Origin: Myxococcus hansupus
GTDB lineage: Bacteria > Myxococcota > Myxococcia > Myxococcales > Myxococcaceae
DNA length: 64,000 nucleotides
Direction of reading: 5' to 3'
Assembly: GCF_000280925.3 (NCBI RefSeq)
Contig: NZ_CP012109.1
Location: 9,274,001 to 9,338,000, forward strand
The position numbers were made by a program, and so were the translations under genes. This document shows positions 50,370-60,666 of this stretch, one piece after another; the first letter of the stretch is position 1, and each line of letters starts with the position of its first letter. The notes under the pieces are model-generated. The model did not search any database and had not been told where the DNA came from. It saw only the letters and a program-made list of their open reading frames with translations.

Positions 50370-51871
50370 GCGCTCGGGCTGCCCGGGGGCGGCACGGGCG
50401 GCTTGGCGGGCATGGAGCGGCGGGGCAGCGTCACGGTGAAGGTGGTGCCTTCCGTTTCGTCCGAGCGGACCTCGATGGTGCCGCCGTGCGCCTGGACGAT
50501 TTCCCGGACGATGAAGAGCCCCAGGCCGTAGCTCATCTTCAGCGTGCGGGAGCTCTGGGGGCCGCTGCGGAAGGGCTCGAAGAGGTGGGGCAGCAGGTGG
50601 TCCGGGATGGGGCGGCCGGCGTTGTGGACCTCCAGCACCACCCGCGTGCGATGCCCGCGCGCCGTGAGCTTCACCGGCGTCTCCGGCGGGCTGTACTTGA
50701 GCGCGTTCTCCACCAGGTTGGACGTCACCTGGGCCAGCCGGTCCGGGTCCCAGACGCCCTGGGTGTTGCCCTTGTGGTCCACCTCGACGGTGCGCTGGGG
50801 GAAGGCCACGCCGAACTCGTGGGCCACCTTGCACGCCAGGTCCTTCAGGTCCACGGGCCGGGGCTCAATCGCCACGCCGCCCATCAGCCGCGTGCGGGTG
50901 AAGTCCAGCAGCAGGCGGGTGAGCCGCTCGATGCGGACCGCCGCGGTGGCGATGCGCTGGCTGGTGCGCTGGGCGTCTTCTTCCGAGCCGCCCGCGGCCA
51001 GCACGCGCGACCAGTTCATGATGGCGCCCAGCGGGCTGCGGATGTCATGGGTGATGATGCCCATGAGTTGCTCCTGGAACTCGGAGTGGCGGCGGGCCTC
51101 CTCCTCCGCCCACTTGCGCTGGGTGATGTCGCGGCTGATGCCGAACAGGCCAAACACCTTGCCCTCGACGTCGCGCAGCACGCCCTTGGTGGACAGCCAC
51201 ACGCGCGGGCCCTCCACGGCCGGCTGCGAGTCCTCGTAGGTGACGGTGCGGCCGAAGGCGAACACCTCGCGGTCGTTCGCGGCGTTGGTTCGGGCGACCG
51301 CCGGGTCGAACAGCTCGTGGTCCGTGTGCCCCACCACGTCCTCGGCGCGGTAGCCCAGCGCCTTCGCGCCCGCCGGGTTCATCATGGTGAAGCGGCCGTC
51401 CAGGTCCTTCGTGTAGACGGCGTCCGTCGTCCCGTCGAGGATGGCGCGGAACACCTCGCCGTTGCGCCGCAGGGACTCGCGGGCCTTGCGCTCCTCGGTG
51501 ATGTCCCGGCAGTGCACCAGCAGCCCGCCCTCCACCGGGCGCACGCGCACGTCGAAGCACGTCTCCTGTTCCGGCCAGACGTGCTCGTAGTGGACCGACG
51601 GCTGCTCGGAGATGGGTCGGTCGAACTTCAGGTAGCGCCCCAGCTCCAGCAGCTCCGGGCACACGCGGCGCACGTCGTCCTGGCGCCGCGCGGTGTCGCC
51701 CAGCAGCCGGGCCATGTGCGGATTCACGTAGGCCAGGCACCACCGCGCGTCGAGGAGGCAGAAGGCATCCGGTAGCCCCTCCAGCAACGTCTGGAGCAGC
51801 TCGGGGGAGAGTGTCTCGGCGGCAGGCTCTGCCAGAGGACGCTGACGCTTCTTGGCGGGGGTGGGGGGCAT
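50366..51871 (-). CDS. Two-PAS soluble sensor histidine kinase
   Basis: 501 residues. PAS 1 is about 22-125 (LLEGLPDAFCLLDARWCLAYVN...VHCRDITEERKA), PAS 2 about 138-255 (FRAILDGTTDAVYTKDLDGRFTMMN...GLFGISRDITQRK). HisKA has GIITHDIRSPLGAI (His275), the N-box NLVENALKYS, and a G2 box SYGLGLFIV. The G1 box reads VHNAGRPI, lacking the usual Asp, as in the kinase at 1-1260. No membrane helix. It is convergent with the receiver gene at 49983-50369 (4-base overlap of ends). That receiver is a plausible but unproven partner. Confidence 0.87.
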   Translation of the reverse strand: MPPTPAKKRQRPLAEPAAETLSPELLQTLLEGLPDAFCLLDARWCLAYVNPHMARLLGDTARRQDDVRRVCPELLELGRYLKFDRPISEQPSVHYEHVWPEQETCFDVRVRPVEGGLLVHCRDITEERKARESLRRNGEVFRAILDGTTDAVYTKDLDGRFTMMNPAGAKALGYRAEDVVGHTDHELFDPAVARTNAANDREVFAFGRTVTYEDSQPAVEGPRVWLSTKGVLRDVEGKVFGLFGISRDITQRKWAEEEARRHSEFQEQLMGIITHDIRSPLGAIMNWSRVLAAGGSEEDAQRTSQRIATAAVRIERLTRLLLDFTRTRLMGGVAIEPRPVDLKDLACKVAHEFGVAFPQRTVEVDHKGNTQGVWDPDRLAQVTSNLVENALKYSPPETPVKLTARGHRTRVVLEVHNAGRPIPDHLLPHLFEPFRSGPQSSRTLKMSYGLGLFIVREIVQAHGGTIEVRSDETEGTTFTVTLPRRSMPAKPPVPPPGSPSA

Positions 51872-52096
51872 GCCTCTTCGATTTCAGCGGTGGGGATGGA
51901 ACCATACCCCGCTCTCCGCCTCATGCGATGCCAGGCAGGCGTCGGCGCACTGTGTGTCGCACCCACCGCCACCAGGGGAGGCGGCCTCCTGCCCCACGGA
52001 TGCACCTTGGACAGATGAATGTGACCCGGGTGAATGCAACCCTGGGTGAAACAAGGATTTCGGGAGGGAGCCTGGGGCGTGCGGGGGCGGCGGGCG

Positions 52097-53884
52097 TCAC
52101 GAGGCGCCGTCGGACTGCTCGGCCTCGTCCTTCTCGAAGAGGCTCTCCAGCTCCTTGCGGGCTTTGTCGGCCATCTCCACCAGCTTCTTTTCGTCTCGGT
52201 GGAACCGGGCCGTTTCACGCAGCAGGCGCTCGTCGTGCTCGCGCAGGCGCTCGTGGGCGCGGCGGCTCTCCGAATACGTGAGGCCCAGCTCCTGGAGCAC
52301 CTCGGTGCCCATCTCCAGGCTGTCGAGGAACGTCTCGCGCATCACCCGGTCGATGCCCATGTCCAGGAGTTGGTAGGCGTGCACGCGGTTGCGCGCGCGG
52401 GCGAAGAGGATGAGGTGCGGGAAGTGCTCCTTCACGGCGCGGGCGGTGCGCAGCGACGCCTCGATGTCGTCGATGGCGAGCACGAAGACGCGGGCCTTCT
52501 CCGCGCGCGCGGCGCGCAGCAGGTCCAGGCGCGAGGCGTCGCCATAGAAGACCTGGCTGCCAAAGCGCTTCATGAAGTCAATCTGCTCCGGGCTCGCGTC
52601 AATGGCGGTGAAGCCGATGCGCTTGGCGCGCAGCAGGCGGCCGACAATCTGACCCACGCGGCCGAAGCCGGCGATGATGACGGGGTTGTCCTCGGTGGGG
52701 GCCACGTCGTACGCGCGCTTCGCGGACGCGGGCTGCAGGCGCGGGCGCACCCAGCGCTCGTGCAGGGCATACAGCAGCGGCGTGGTGGCCATGGACAGTC
52801 CCACCACCACCACGAGCAGCTCCGACAGCGAGCGCTCCATGACGTGCTGGCCGGCGGCGAGCGAGAAGAGGACGAAGGCGAACTCTCCGCCCTGGGAGAT
52901 GACGACGGCCAGATCCAACGCGGGCTGGCGCTGCTTCAGCACCACGCGGCCCAGGCCGTAGAGCACCGCGCCCTTGAGCGCCACCAGCCCCAGCACCAGG
53001 GCCAGCACCCGCAGCGGCTCCTGGAGGATGAGGCTCAGGTTCACCGACATGCCCACGGTGACGAAGAACAGGCCCATGAGCAGGCCCTTGAAGGGCTCCA
53101 GGTCGGCCTCCAGCTCGTGGCGGTATTCGGAGTCCGCCAGCAGCACGCCAGCGAGGAAGGCGCCCAGCGCCATGGACAGGCCCACGGCGTTGACGAGCGA
53201 CGCGGTGCCCACCACCAGCAGCAGCGCGGTGGCGGTGAACAGCTCCTGGCTGTGGGTGGCGGCCACGGCGCGGAACACCGGGCGCACCAGGTAGCGGCCC
53301 GCCAGCACCACCGCCGCCAGCACGCCCACGTCCTTGAGCAGCAGCCACCACACCGGCTCGGCCGAGGGCGTGGCGCCGTCGCCCAGCAGCGGCATCAGCG
53401 CGAGCAGCGGCACCACCGCCAGGTCCTGGAAGAGGAGGATGCCGAAGGCCACCTGGCCATACGCGGTGGTGAGCTGGTTGCGCTCGGCCAGGAGCTGGAG
53501 CGCGAAGGCGGTGGAGGACAGGGACAGGCCGAAGCCGGTGACGAGGGCCGCGCCGCGCGGAAGCCCGAGGAGCAGGCCCACGCCCGCGAGCAGCAGTCCG
53601 GTGAGCAACACCTGCGCGCCGCCCAGGCCGAAGACGGAGCGGCGCAGCGCCCACAGCCGGCGGGGCTCCAGCTCCAGTCCAATGACGAACAGCAGCAGCA
53701 CCACGCCCAGCTCGGCCACGTGGAAGATGTGCTCCACGTCACCAATGAGCCTCAGCCCCCAGGGGCCAATGGCCGCGCCCGCCGCGAGGTAGCCCAGCAC
53801 GGAGCCCAGGCCGAGCTTCCTCGAGAGAGGGACCGCCACCACCGCCGCCGCGAGGAAGACGAGCGCCTGCTGCAGGAAGGACAT
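52097..53884 (-). CDS. Kef-type monovalent cation/proton antiporter with TrkA-N domain
   Basis: 595 residues from the ATG at 53884 behind GAGGAAG. About twelve hydrophobic helices (1-380), starting LVFLAAAVVAVPLSRKLGLGSVLGYLAAG and including the CPA2 signature GFGLSLSSTAFALQLL and GEFAFVLFSLAAG, are followed by a cytosolic TrkA-N Rossmann domain with VIIAGFGRVGQIVGRLL and FYGDASRLDLLRAA. The C-terminus is an acidic/basic coiled coil. It is like KefB/KefC, K+/H+ exchangers protecting against electrophiles or pH stress. The usual KefF/KefG ancillary protein is not adjacent. It lies 46 bases downstream of a sensor kinase gene on the same strand. Confidence 0.9.
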   Translation of the reverse strand: MSFLQQALVFLAAAVVAVPLSRKLGLGSVLGYLAAGAAIGPWGLRLIGDVEHIFHVAELGVVLLLFVIGLELEPRRLWALRRSVFGLGGAQVLLTGLLLAGVGLLLGLPRGAALVTGFGLSLSSTAFALQLLAERNQLTTAYGQVAFGILLFQDLAVVPLLALMPLLGDGATPSAEPVWWLLLKDVGVLAAVVLAGRYLVRPVFRAVAATHSQELFTATALLLVVGTASLVNAVGLSMALGAFLAGVLLADSEYRHELEADLEPFKGLLMGLFFVTVGMSVNLSLILQEPLRVLALVLGLVALKGAVLYGLGRVVLKQRQPALDLAVVISQGGEFAFVLFSLAAGQHVMERSLSELLVVVVGLSMATTPLLYALHERWVRPRLQPASAKRAYDVAPTEDNPVIIAGFGRVGQIVGRLLRAKRIGFTAIDASPEQIDFMKRFGSQVFYGDASRLDLLRAARAEKARVFVLAIDDIEASLRTARAVKEHFPHLILFARARNRVHAYQLLDMGIDRVMRETFLDSLEMGTEVLQELGLTYSESRRAHERLREHDERLLRETARFHRDEKKLVEMADKARKELESLFEKDEAEQSDGAS

Positions 53885-53930
53885 GCGGCTTCCTCGCACG
53901 GCCCTTCGCGTGGCGGCAATGCGGCGGGAG

Positions 53931-55634
53931 TCAGGCGTCCGTGGCGCCGCGCGCGAGCGGCGGGTGGGCCAGCGGCGTCACGGAGGCGGAGGGCAGGGTG
54001 AAGGTGAAGATGCTGCCGACACCCAACGTGCTCTCCGCCCGGATGCCGCCGCCGTGGGCTTCCACCAGGCCCTTGGCGATGGCCAACCCCAGGCCGGTGC
54101 CCCGGCTGGCCGCGTCCCGGGCCTGCCAGTAGCGGTCGAAGATGTGGGGCAGCGCGTCCGGGGCGATGCCGGAGCCGGTGTCCCGCACGTGGATGGACAC
54201 CTCGCCGCCGCGGGCCCGCGCGCTCAGGGCCAGGTGGCCCCCCACGGCGGTGAACTTCACCGCGTTGCCCAGCAGGTTGCCCAGCACCTGGAGCACCCGC
54301 ACCCGGTCACAGCGCACGCGCACGTCGACGGAGGGCAGGTCCACGGACAGGTGCAGGCCCTTGGCCTCCGCCAGCGGACGGATGGCGTCCAGGGCCTCGG
54401 TGAGGAGCGCCATCAGGCTGTGCTCGCCCCACTCCAGCGGCAGTCCGCCCGCCTCCAGGCGCCCCCAGTCGAGCAGGTCGGAGATGAGCCGCGACATGCG
54501 CTCGGTGGCGTCCTGGATGCGGGTGGCCTGCTTGGCCACGCTCTCACCGCCGGGCTTCGCGCCCGCGCCGCGCAGCAGCAGCGCCGCGCCGAGCTGCACC
54601 ACGCCCAGCGGGTTCTTCAAGTCGTGCGACACCACCGCCAGCAGGTCCTCGCGGGCCCGCGCCGCGCGGCGGGATTCGCCCACCAGCCGCGCGTTGTCGA
54701 TGGCGAGGCTGGCCCGCAGGCACAGGTCCTCGGCCAGGGCCAGGTCATCCGGGCCGTAGCGCCGGCCCGAGCCGGACGACACGAAGGTGACGGCGCCCAG
54801 CGTGTGTCCGCGCGCGCGCAGCGGGACAATCATGTACGAGCGCGCCTGGAGCAGCCGCAGCAGCGCGGGGTGCGCCGGTTCGGCGGCGGCGGCGCGCAAG
54901 AGCGAGTCCGTCACCGCGGGCACCAGCTCCGGCTCGCCGGTGCGCAGCACGCGCAAGAGGCCCACGGGAGCGTCCTCACGCAGCTCGATGCGCGTGGGCA
55001 GGGCGCCCGCGCGCTCCTGCTGCGTCGGGTCCAGGCAGGCCGCCGCCACCCGCGTCACCCAGGGACCCTGCTCCAGCGCGTCCACCAGGCACCAGTCCGC
55101 CAGGTCCGGCACCGCCAGGTGCGCCAGCAGCGTGTACATGCCCTGCGGGTCCGGCGGGTGGGTGAACAGCGTCGTCATCGCCTGGTAGAGGAAGGAGCGG
55201 CGGCGCTCGGCCTGCTCCACCTCCGCCCTCGCGGCGAGCTCCAGCTCCATGGCGCGGGAGAACACCGCCTCCGCGTCGGTGAGCGGCCGCGCCGTCACCA
55301 GCACGCACCCGGGACCGTCGTCCTCGGCGGGCAGCGACTGGAGCACCAGCGCGTGGCGCCGAGGGCCCGTCTCCGTGTCCCAGGGGGCCTCCAGGTCACA
55401 AGCATGGCCCGTGGCCATCACCCGGGCGCGGGCCGTCTCCAAGCGGGCCAGCTCTTCCGGCGCGAAGCCGAGCTCGCCCCAGTGTCTGCCCACGAGCGCT
55501 TCGACGGACCGTCCTGCGGCCCGTGCGCCCGCCTGGCTGCATGCGAGGACACGACCACTTCCATCCAGGACGTAGGACGGGTCGGGAAGGACGGCGAAGG
55601 CTGCGGCGAAGGACGTGGAGAGTCGAGCTGCCAT
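53931..55634 (-). CDS. PAS-GAF sensor histidine kinase
   Basis: 567 residues from the ATG at 55634; a TTG at 55730 could extend it, and no strong ribosome site is seen. A PAS-like domain (about 10-120, FAVLPDPSYVLDGSGRVLACS) leads into a coiled linker, then a GAF domain (about 150-320, DLADWCLVDALEQGPWVTRVA...SYMIVPLRARGHTLGAVTFVSSGSGRRYGPDDLALAEDL). HisKA has VVSHDLKNPLGVV (His about 337), then NLLGNAVKFT, DTGSGI and GTGLGLAIAKGL. It is soluble. It is 114 bases downstream of cheB of the second chemosensory operon in the same orientation, so it may be an accessory output kinase. Confidence 0.87.
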   Translation of the reverse strand: MAARLSTSFAAAFAVLPDPSYVLDGSGRVLACSQAGARAAGRSVEALVGRHWGELGFAPEELARLETARARVMATGHACDLEAPWDTETGPRRHALVLQSLPAEDDGPGCVLVTARPLTDAEAVFSRAMELELAARAEVEQAERRRSFLYQAMTTLFTHPPDPQGMYTLLAHLAVPDLADWCLVDALEQGPWVTRVAAACLDPTQQERAGALPTRIELREDAPVGLLRVLRTGEPELVPAVTDSLLRAAAAEPAHPALLRLLQARSYMIVPLRARGHTLGAVTFVSSGSGRRYGPDDLALAEDLCLRASLAIDNARLVGESRRAARAREDLLAVVSHDLKNPLGVVQLGAALLLRGAGAKPGGESVAKQATRIQDATERMSRLISDLLDWGRLEAGGLPLEWGEHSLMALLTEALDAIRPLAEAKGLHLSVDLPSVDVRVRCDRVRVLQVLGNLLGNAVKFTAVGGHLALSARARGGEVSIHVRDTGSGIAPDALPHIFDRYWQARDAASRGTGLGLAIAKGLVEAHGGGIRAESTLGVGSIFTFTLPSASVTPLAHPPLARGATDA

Positions 55635-55748
55635 GGGGGGACTGGCTGAAGAGAGGACCCCATCATGACACCGCCCGGCCGCTGGACCATCCCAGCGGCG
55701 CTCGATTCCGGCGGATGTTTTAAAATCCAATATTCTGGAGGGTGTAAC

Positions 55749-56810
55749 TCAGACTCCTCCGTTTCCCCGGAACGCCGCGGAGAGCCGGGCGGCCAGGTCC
55801 GGGAGGGCGACGACCTCGTGCGCCAGGTTGGCGCCCACCACCACGCCGGGCATGCCGTAGACGACGGAGGACTGCTCGTCCTGGGCCAGGATGCGGCCTC
55901 CCGCGCCGTGCAGCTCGCGCACGCCTTCGAGTCCATCCTGGCCCATGCCGGTGAGGATGACGGCCAGGGAGGCGGGGCCGTAGGCGCGCGCGACCGAGCG
56001 GAACATCCACGTCGCGGACGGCCGGAAGCCATTCACCGGCGCGGCGCGGGACACCTCGGCCCGGCCCTCGCCCCGCACGCCGAGGTGGCGATCATCCGGG
56101 GCCAGGTACACGTGCCCAGGGAGCAGGGGCTCTCCATCCTCCGCGACCTTCACTCGCAGCGGACCGGCGGTTTGCAGCCAGTGGGCCAGGCCCTGGCTGA
56201 AGCCAATGGCGATGTGCTGCACCACCAGCAGGGGCACGGGGATGCTGGCGGGCAGCTCGGACAGCAGTCGGAAGAGGGCGGCCGGGCCCCCCGTGGAGGC
56301 GGCCAGCGCCACCACCCCGGGGGCGGTGGGTGTCACGGGCGGCCTGGCGCTGGCGGGGATGGGCACGGGCATGGCGGAGCGGTCCGGCCAGCGGCGCACC
56401 ACCTTCACCTCGGCCATGGCCTTGAGGGTGTCGCGCAGGCGGCGGCTGTCCGCGTCGAAGTCCGGCGACTCCGGGCCCAGCGGCTTCTGGAGCACGGCGA
56501 GCGCGCCGGCGCGGAGCGCGGCCATGGACGTCTGGATGTCACGCTCCACCAGGGTGGACACCACCACCACCGGCGTGGGCACCTCCGTCATGATGCGACG
56601 GGTGGCCTCCAGGCCGTCCATGCGCGGCATCTGGATGTCCATGGTCACCAGGCTGGGCCGCAGGCGCTGGGCCATCTCCACGGCTTCCACGCCGTCCTTG
56701 GCCTCGCCCACCACCGTCAAGGCGGGGTCGGCGCGGAGGATTTCCACCAGCAGGCGTCGGGCGGTGGGCGAGTCCTCGGCCACCAGGATGCGCAACGGGT
56801 CGTTCTTCAT
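55749..56810 (-). CDS. cheB: CheB methylesterase (second chemosensory system)
   Basis: 353 residues. Receiver with LVAEDSPTARR and Asp58 in VTMDIQMPRMDG, then an esterase domain with ALAASTGGP (catalytic Ser), VQHIAIGFSQGLAHWL (His) and LTGMGQDG (Asp). The acidic pocket is Glu-Asp rather than Asp-Asp, common in WspF-like proteins. It adapts the CHASE3-type receptor of the same operon. The ATG overlaps the stop of cheA (ATGA). It is the last clearly chemosensory gene of the cluster. Confidence 0.92.
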   Translation of the reverse strand: MKNDPLRILVAEDSPTARRLLVEILRADPALTVVGEAKDGVEAVEMAQRLRPSLVTMDIQMPRMDGLEATRRIMTEVPTPVVVVSTLVERDIQTSMAALRAGALAVLQKPLGPESPDFDADSRRLRDTLKAMAEVKVVRRWPDRSAMPVPIPASARPPVTPTAPGVVALAASTGGPAALFRLLSELPASIPVPLLVVQHIAIGFSQGLAHWLQTAGPLRVKVAEDGEPLLPGHVYLAPDDRHLGVRGEGRAEVSRAAPVNGFRPSATWMFRSVARAYGPASLAVILTGMGQDGLEGVRELHGAGGRILAQDEQSSVVYGMPGVVVGANLAHEVVALPDLAARLSAAFRGNGGV

Positions 56811-59023
56811 AGCAGTCGTCTCAGCGTCTCCAGCAGGCTCGTCGGGTCGAACGCGCTCTTCACCAGATAGGCACTGGCACCGGCCTGGAGCCCGCGCGCC
56901 TTGTCCTCCGCCTTGCCTCGGGCGGTGACGAGTACCACCGGCAGCCGGGAGAAGCGCGGCGAGGCGCGCACGGCCTCGGTGAGCGCGAAACCATCCATGC
57001 GCGGCATCTCCACGTCCAGCACGAGCGCGTCCGCGCCGCCCGCCTGGAGCCGCTCCCAGGCGTCCGCGCCGTCCACGCAGGTCACCACCTCGTAGCCCGC
57101 GCTCTCCAGGATGCTCTGCTCCAGCGCGCGCGTGGTGGGCGAGTCATCCGCCAGCACCACCCGCCGCCGCGTCCGCTGCGCCGCGGGCGCGGGGAACAGC
57201 GACGTGGCCGGGCGGCCTCCCGCCGCGCGCACCAGGGACACGGGGTTGAGCAGCAGCGACAGCCGCCCGTCCGGAAGCACCGCCGCCGCCGACACGTGCC
57301 GCGCGCGGCGCACGCGGTGGCCCAGCGAGCGCACCAATGCCTCCTGCTCGGCCAGCACCTCGTCCACCACCACCACGGCGCGCGCCGTGCCCGAGGCCAG
57401 CACCACCGCGCCACGCCGCGTGCGCGGCGGACCCGGCGGCAGGCCCAGCACCTCCGCCAGCGAGGCCAGCGGCACCAGCGCGTCACCAGAGGCCCACGCC
57501 GGGCGGCCCTCCACGTCCCGCACCTCGCCGGGGGACAGGCGCACCAGCCGCGCCACGCTCTCGCTGGCCAGCGCCAGAATCTGCCCGCCCGCGGACACCA
57601 GCAGCACCCGCAGCGTGCTCAGCGTCAGGGGCACGTCCAGGACGAAGCAGGTGCCTCGGCCGGGCAGCGTCGTCACCTCCACACTGCCTCGCAGTCCCTC
57701 CACGTGCATGCGCACCACGTCCAGGCCCACGCCCCGGCCCGCCACCTGGGTGACCGTCACGGCGGTGGACAGCCCGGGCAGGAACACCAGCCGCGCGGCC
57801 TCCTCGTCGTCCTCGGGCACCTTCAGGCCCCGGGCGCGCGCCCGCTCTCGCAGTGCGGCGAGGTCCAGGCCGCGCCCGTCGTCGTCCACCGTCACCTCCA
57901 CGCGGCTGCCCTTGAGCCGCGCGGACAGGGTGAGGCGGCCCTCGGGCGGCTTGCCCTGGCGCTCGCGCTCCTCGGGGGATTCCAGGCCGTGCGCCACCGC
58001 GTTGCGCACCAGGTGCAACAGCGGCTCGCGCAGGCCCTGGAGCAGGGAGCGGTCCAGCTCCAGCGCGCCGCCGTGAATCTCCAGCCGCACCTGCCGGTCC
58101 AGGCTGCGCGCCACGTCGCGCGCGGCGCGCTCCAGGCCCTCGCAGCCCTCCTCGAAGGACAGGGTGCGCGCGCGGCGGACCTCGTCATCCAGGCCCGTGG
58201 CCACGCCGCCCAGCGTGCGGCGGTCCGCGGCCAGGTCCAGCGTCACCCGCGCCAGCTCCGTCTCCGCGCGCAGCAGCGCCTGTTCACCGGGCGTGCCGAG
58301 CACCGCCTCTCGCGCCTGCGCCAGCGCCTCGCGCACCGAGTCCAGCGCCTCGGCGCGGCCGTCCAATCGCAGCGTGGCCACGCGCAGCTCGCCGCTGCGC
58401 GCCAGCAGGGCGTCCAGCTTCTGCGCGGAGACGCGGACGGGCAGGGCCTCCGCGCCGGTGGGCGCGGCGGGTTGTGACTCCTGGAGCGCGGCGGAGGCCG
58501 GAGGCGCGGCGGGCCACGCGCCGGTGGGCTCGGTGGCCGGCAGCGCGTCGAAGGTCGGCGCGGAAGGGGGCGGCGTGGCGGACTCCACCTCGGGCGGTGG
58601 GGGCCGGGGATGTGCGACCGCCGGGCGAGCGGCGGCGCGCTCCAACTGGGGCAGCAGGGCCTCCAGGGGCGAGCCCGCCAGGTCCTGGCGCGCGGCCAGG
58701 CGGCGGCCCGCGTCGTCCAACGCGTCCACGGTGGTGAAGCACAGCTCGAAGACCTCGGCGGTGCCCGCGCCCGCGTCGCGCACGAGCTCCAGCACCTCTT
58801 CCATGCGGTGGCAGGCCGTCTCCACCAGGGTGGCGCTGGCCGCGCGCGCCGCGCCCTTCACGCTGTGCAGCGTGCGCAGCAGGGACGCCACCAGCTCCGC
58901 CATGCGCGCGGGGGCGGTTTCACGCTCCAGGGCCAGCAGCTCGCGGTTGAGCGAGACGATGTGCCCCTCGAGCTCCTCGAGGAACGTGGCGAGCAGCGCT
59001 TGGGCCAACCGGTCGCGGTCCAT
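56807..59023 (-). CDS. cheA: Hybrid CheA kinase with C-terminal receiver (WspE-like)
   Basis: 738 residues. Hpt domain with RTLHSVKGAARA (His53), a long Pro/Ala-rich linker (about 130-185) with no P2 domain, dimerisation (190-320), catalytic domain with LVRNAVAHGLE, DDGRGLDL and GRGVGLDVV, a CheW-like domain (about 470-610) and a terminal receiver (about 612-738) with VVLADDSPTTRAL, Asp in ALVLDVEMPRMDG and Lys in YLVKSAF. A CheA-REC fusion is the WspE/FrzE pattern; the attached receiver can act as phosphate sink or output. No separate CheY gene is in the operon, which makes the built-in receiver the likely direct target. Confidence 0.92.
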   Translation of the reverse strand: MDRDRLAQALLATFLEELEGHIVSLNRELLALERETAPARMAELVASLLRTLHSVKGAARAASATLVETACHRMEEVLELVRDAGAGTAEVFELCFTTVDALDDAGRRLAARQDLAGSPLEALLPQLERAAARPAVAHPRPPPPEVESATPPPSAPTFDALPATEPTGAWPAAPPASAALQESQPAAPTGAEALPVRVSAQKLDALLARSGELRVATLRLDGRAEALDSVREALAQAREAVLGTPGEQALLRAETELARVTLDLAADRRTLGGVATGLDDEVRRARTLSFEEGCEGLERAARDVARSLDRQVRLEIHGGALELDRSLLQGLREPLLHLVRNAVAHGLESPEERERQGKPPEGRLTLSARLKGSRVEVTVDDDGRGLDLAALRERARARGLKVPEDDEEAARLVFLPGLSTAVTVTQVAGRGVGLDVVRMHVEGLRGSVEVTTLPGRGTCFVLDVPLTLSTLRVLLVSAGGQILALASESVARLVRLSPGEVRDVEGRPAWASGDALVPLASLAEVLGLPPGPPRTRRGAVVLASGTARAVVVVDEVLAEQEALVRSLGHRVRRARHVSAAAVLPDGRLSLLLNPVSLVRAAGGRPATSLFPAPAAQRTRRRVVLADDSPTTRALEQSILESAGYEVVTCVDGADAWERLQAGGADALVLDVEMPRMDGFALTEAVRASPRFSRLPVVLVTARGKAEDKARGLQAGASAYLVKSAFDPTSLLETLRRLL

Positions 59024-60666
59024 CAGCGTCCGTACTCTCCGAGCAACCCCTTGAGCTTCTGGCCCATGCCGTTGAGGTCCTGCATGGCGCGCTCGGTCTG
59101 CCGCGACGAGATGAGGGCCTGCTGCGTGGCCTGGTTCACGTCATGCATCGCCTGGCGAATCTGGCCAATGCCGGTGGCCTGCTGATTCGCGGAGGCGGCG
59201 ATCTGCGCCGCCGTCAGCGAGGCCTGGGCCAGCAGGTCCGACAGCGTCTGGATGTTGGAGCCCGCCTCGGACACCACGCGGGTGGCGGCGGCCACGCTCT
59301 TGGTGCCTTCCTCGGTGGTCATCACCGCGCCGTGAGTGGCCTTCTGAATCTGTCCCAGAATCTGCCGCACCTGGCCGGTGGCCTTCTTGGACTGGTCGGC
59401 CAGCGCCTTCACCTCGGAGGCCACCACCGCGAAGCCCCGGCCGTGCTCACCGGCGCGGCTCGCCTCGATGGAGGCATTGAGGGCCAGCATGTGCGTCTGC
59501 TCGGAGATGTCGTTGACGGTGGTGATGATGTCGCCAATGGCCTGGGCCTGCTCGGCCAGGGCGAGGATGCGCGAGGCGATGGACTCCACCTGCTCGCGCA
59601 CCGAGCCCATGGCGCCCACGGCCTCTTCCACGGCGCGGCGGCCGCTGCGGCCCACCTCCTCGGCGTGGCGCGCGGAGTCGCTCACGGCGCGGGCGCGGCC
59701 GGCGGCCTCCTCGGACGTCTTGGTGATTTCCTCGATGGTGCTCACCGTCTCCGTCACCGCGCTGCCCTGCTCCTGGGCGCCGGCGACCTGCTCGGTGGTG
59801 CTGGAGAGGATTTCCGAGCTGGCGCCAGCGAGCTGGTTGACGAACTCGGCCACGGTGCGGAGCGTGTGCTCGCGCTGCTCGGATTCCTTCTCGAGCTGGT
59901 CCTCGTTCTGCTGGCGCTTCTCCGCCATGTCGTTGAAGGCGCGCGCCAGCTCCGTCGTCTCGTCGCTGCCCTTCACGGGGATGCGGTGCTCCAGCTTGCC
60001 GCGGCCGAGCTGCTGTGCCCCCTCCATGAGCGCGCGCAGCGGCTCGGTGATGCCGCGGGTGATGATGTAGCTGCCCGCGCCGACGATGAGCAGTCCCAGC
60101 GCGGTGCCGATGCCCAGCACCCAGAGGATGCGCTGGGCCATCTCCCGGGCGGCGGTCGCGTGTTCGTCCCAGCGCTCCTGCTCCGCCACCAGCATCTCGT
60201 CGATGACCTGCCGGAGCTGGAGCATGACCTCCCGGCCCTGGCCGGTCTGGATGAACTTCGCGCCGGCCTCCAGGCCCTGGTCGCGGCGCAGGCGGATGCC
60301 TTCGTCCAGCCGGTTCAGCCGCTGGGTGACGATGGGCTCCAGCCGGTTCAGGCGCGAGCGCTGGTTGGGGTGGTCCGCCATGGCGTCGCGCAGCCGCTGC
60401 ATGTCGCTCTGGAGCGCCGCCACGGCTTCGCGGTAGGGCACCAGGTAGGACTCGTCCCCGGTGAGGATGAAGCCGCGCTGGCCGGACTCGGCGTCCATCA
60501 GCAGCGCGCGCACCTCGCGGATGATGCGGAAGTTCTCGTGGGCCTTCAGCAGGCCGGACGTGCTCGTGGTGAGCTGGTTGGCGCCCTGGAAGGACACGCC
60601 CGCCACGAGCAGCAACATCAACAACGACAGTCCGAATCCGAATGCGATGCGGTTCCCGATGCTCAT
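59023..60666 (-). CDS. CHASE3-type methyl-accepting chemotaxis protein
   Basis: 547 residues. TM1 about 8-30 and TM2 about 183-203 bracket a helical periplasmic domain with [24 protein letters not shown], the CHASE3 signature. HAMP follows (about 203-255, [20 protein letters not shown]), then the cytoplasmic hairpin with tip [40 protein letters not shown]. It is a membrane receptor of the ordinary type, unlike the soluble receptor in the other cluster. The ligand is unknown; related four-helix-type periplasmic modules sense envelope or surface conditions. The start overlaps the stop of the preceding cheW by ATGA. Confidence 0.92.
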   Translation of the reverse strand: MSIGNRIAFGFGLSLLMLLLVAGVSFQGANQLTTSTSGLLKAHENFRIIREVRALLMDAESGQRGFILTGDESYLVPYREAVAALQSDMQRLRDAMADHPNQRSRLNRLEPIVTQRLNRLDEGIRLRRDQGLEAGAKFIQTGQGREVMLQLRQVIDEMLVAEQERWDEHATAAREMAQRILWVLGIGTALGLLIVGAGSYIITRGITEPLRALMEGAQQLGRGKLEHRIPVKGSDETTELARAFNDMAEKRQQNEDQLEKESEQREHTLRTVAEFVNQLAGASSEILSSTTEQVAGAQEQGSAVTETVSTIEEITKTSEEAAGRARAVSDSARHAEEVGRSGRRAVEEAVGAMGSVREQVESIASRILALAEQAQAIGDIITTVNDISEQTHMLALNASIEASRAGEHGRGFAVVASEVKALADQSKKATGQVRQILGQIQKATHGAVMTTEEGTKSVAAATRVVSEAGSNIQTLSDLLAQASLTAAQIAASANQQATGIGQIRQAMHDVNQATQQALISSRQTERAMQDLNGMGQKLKGLLGEYGR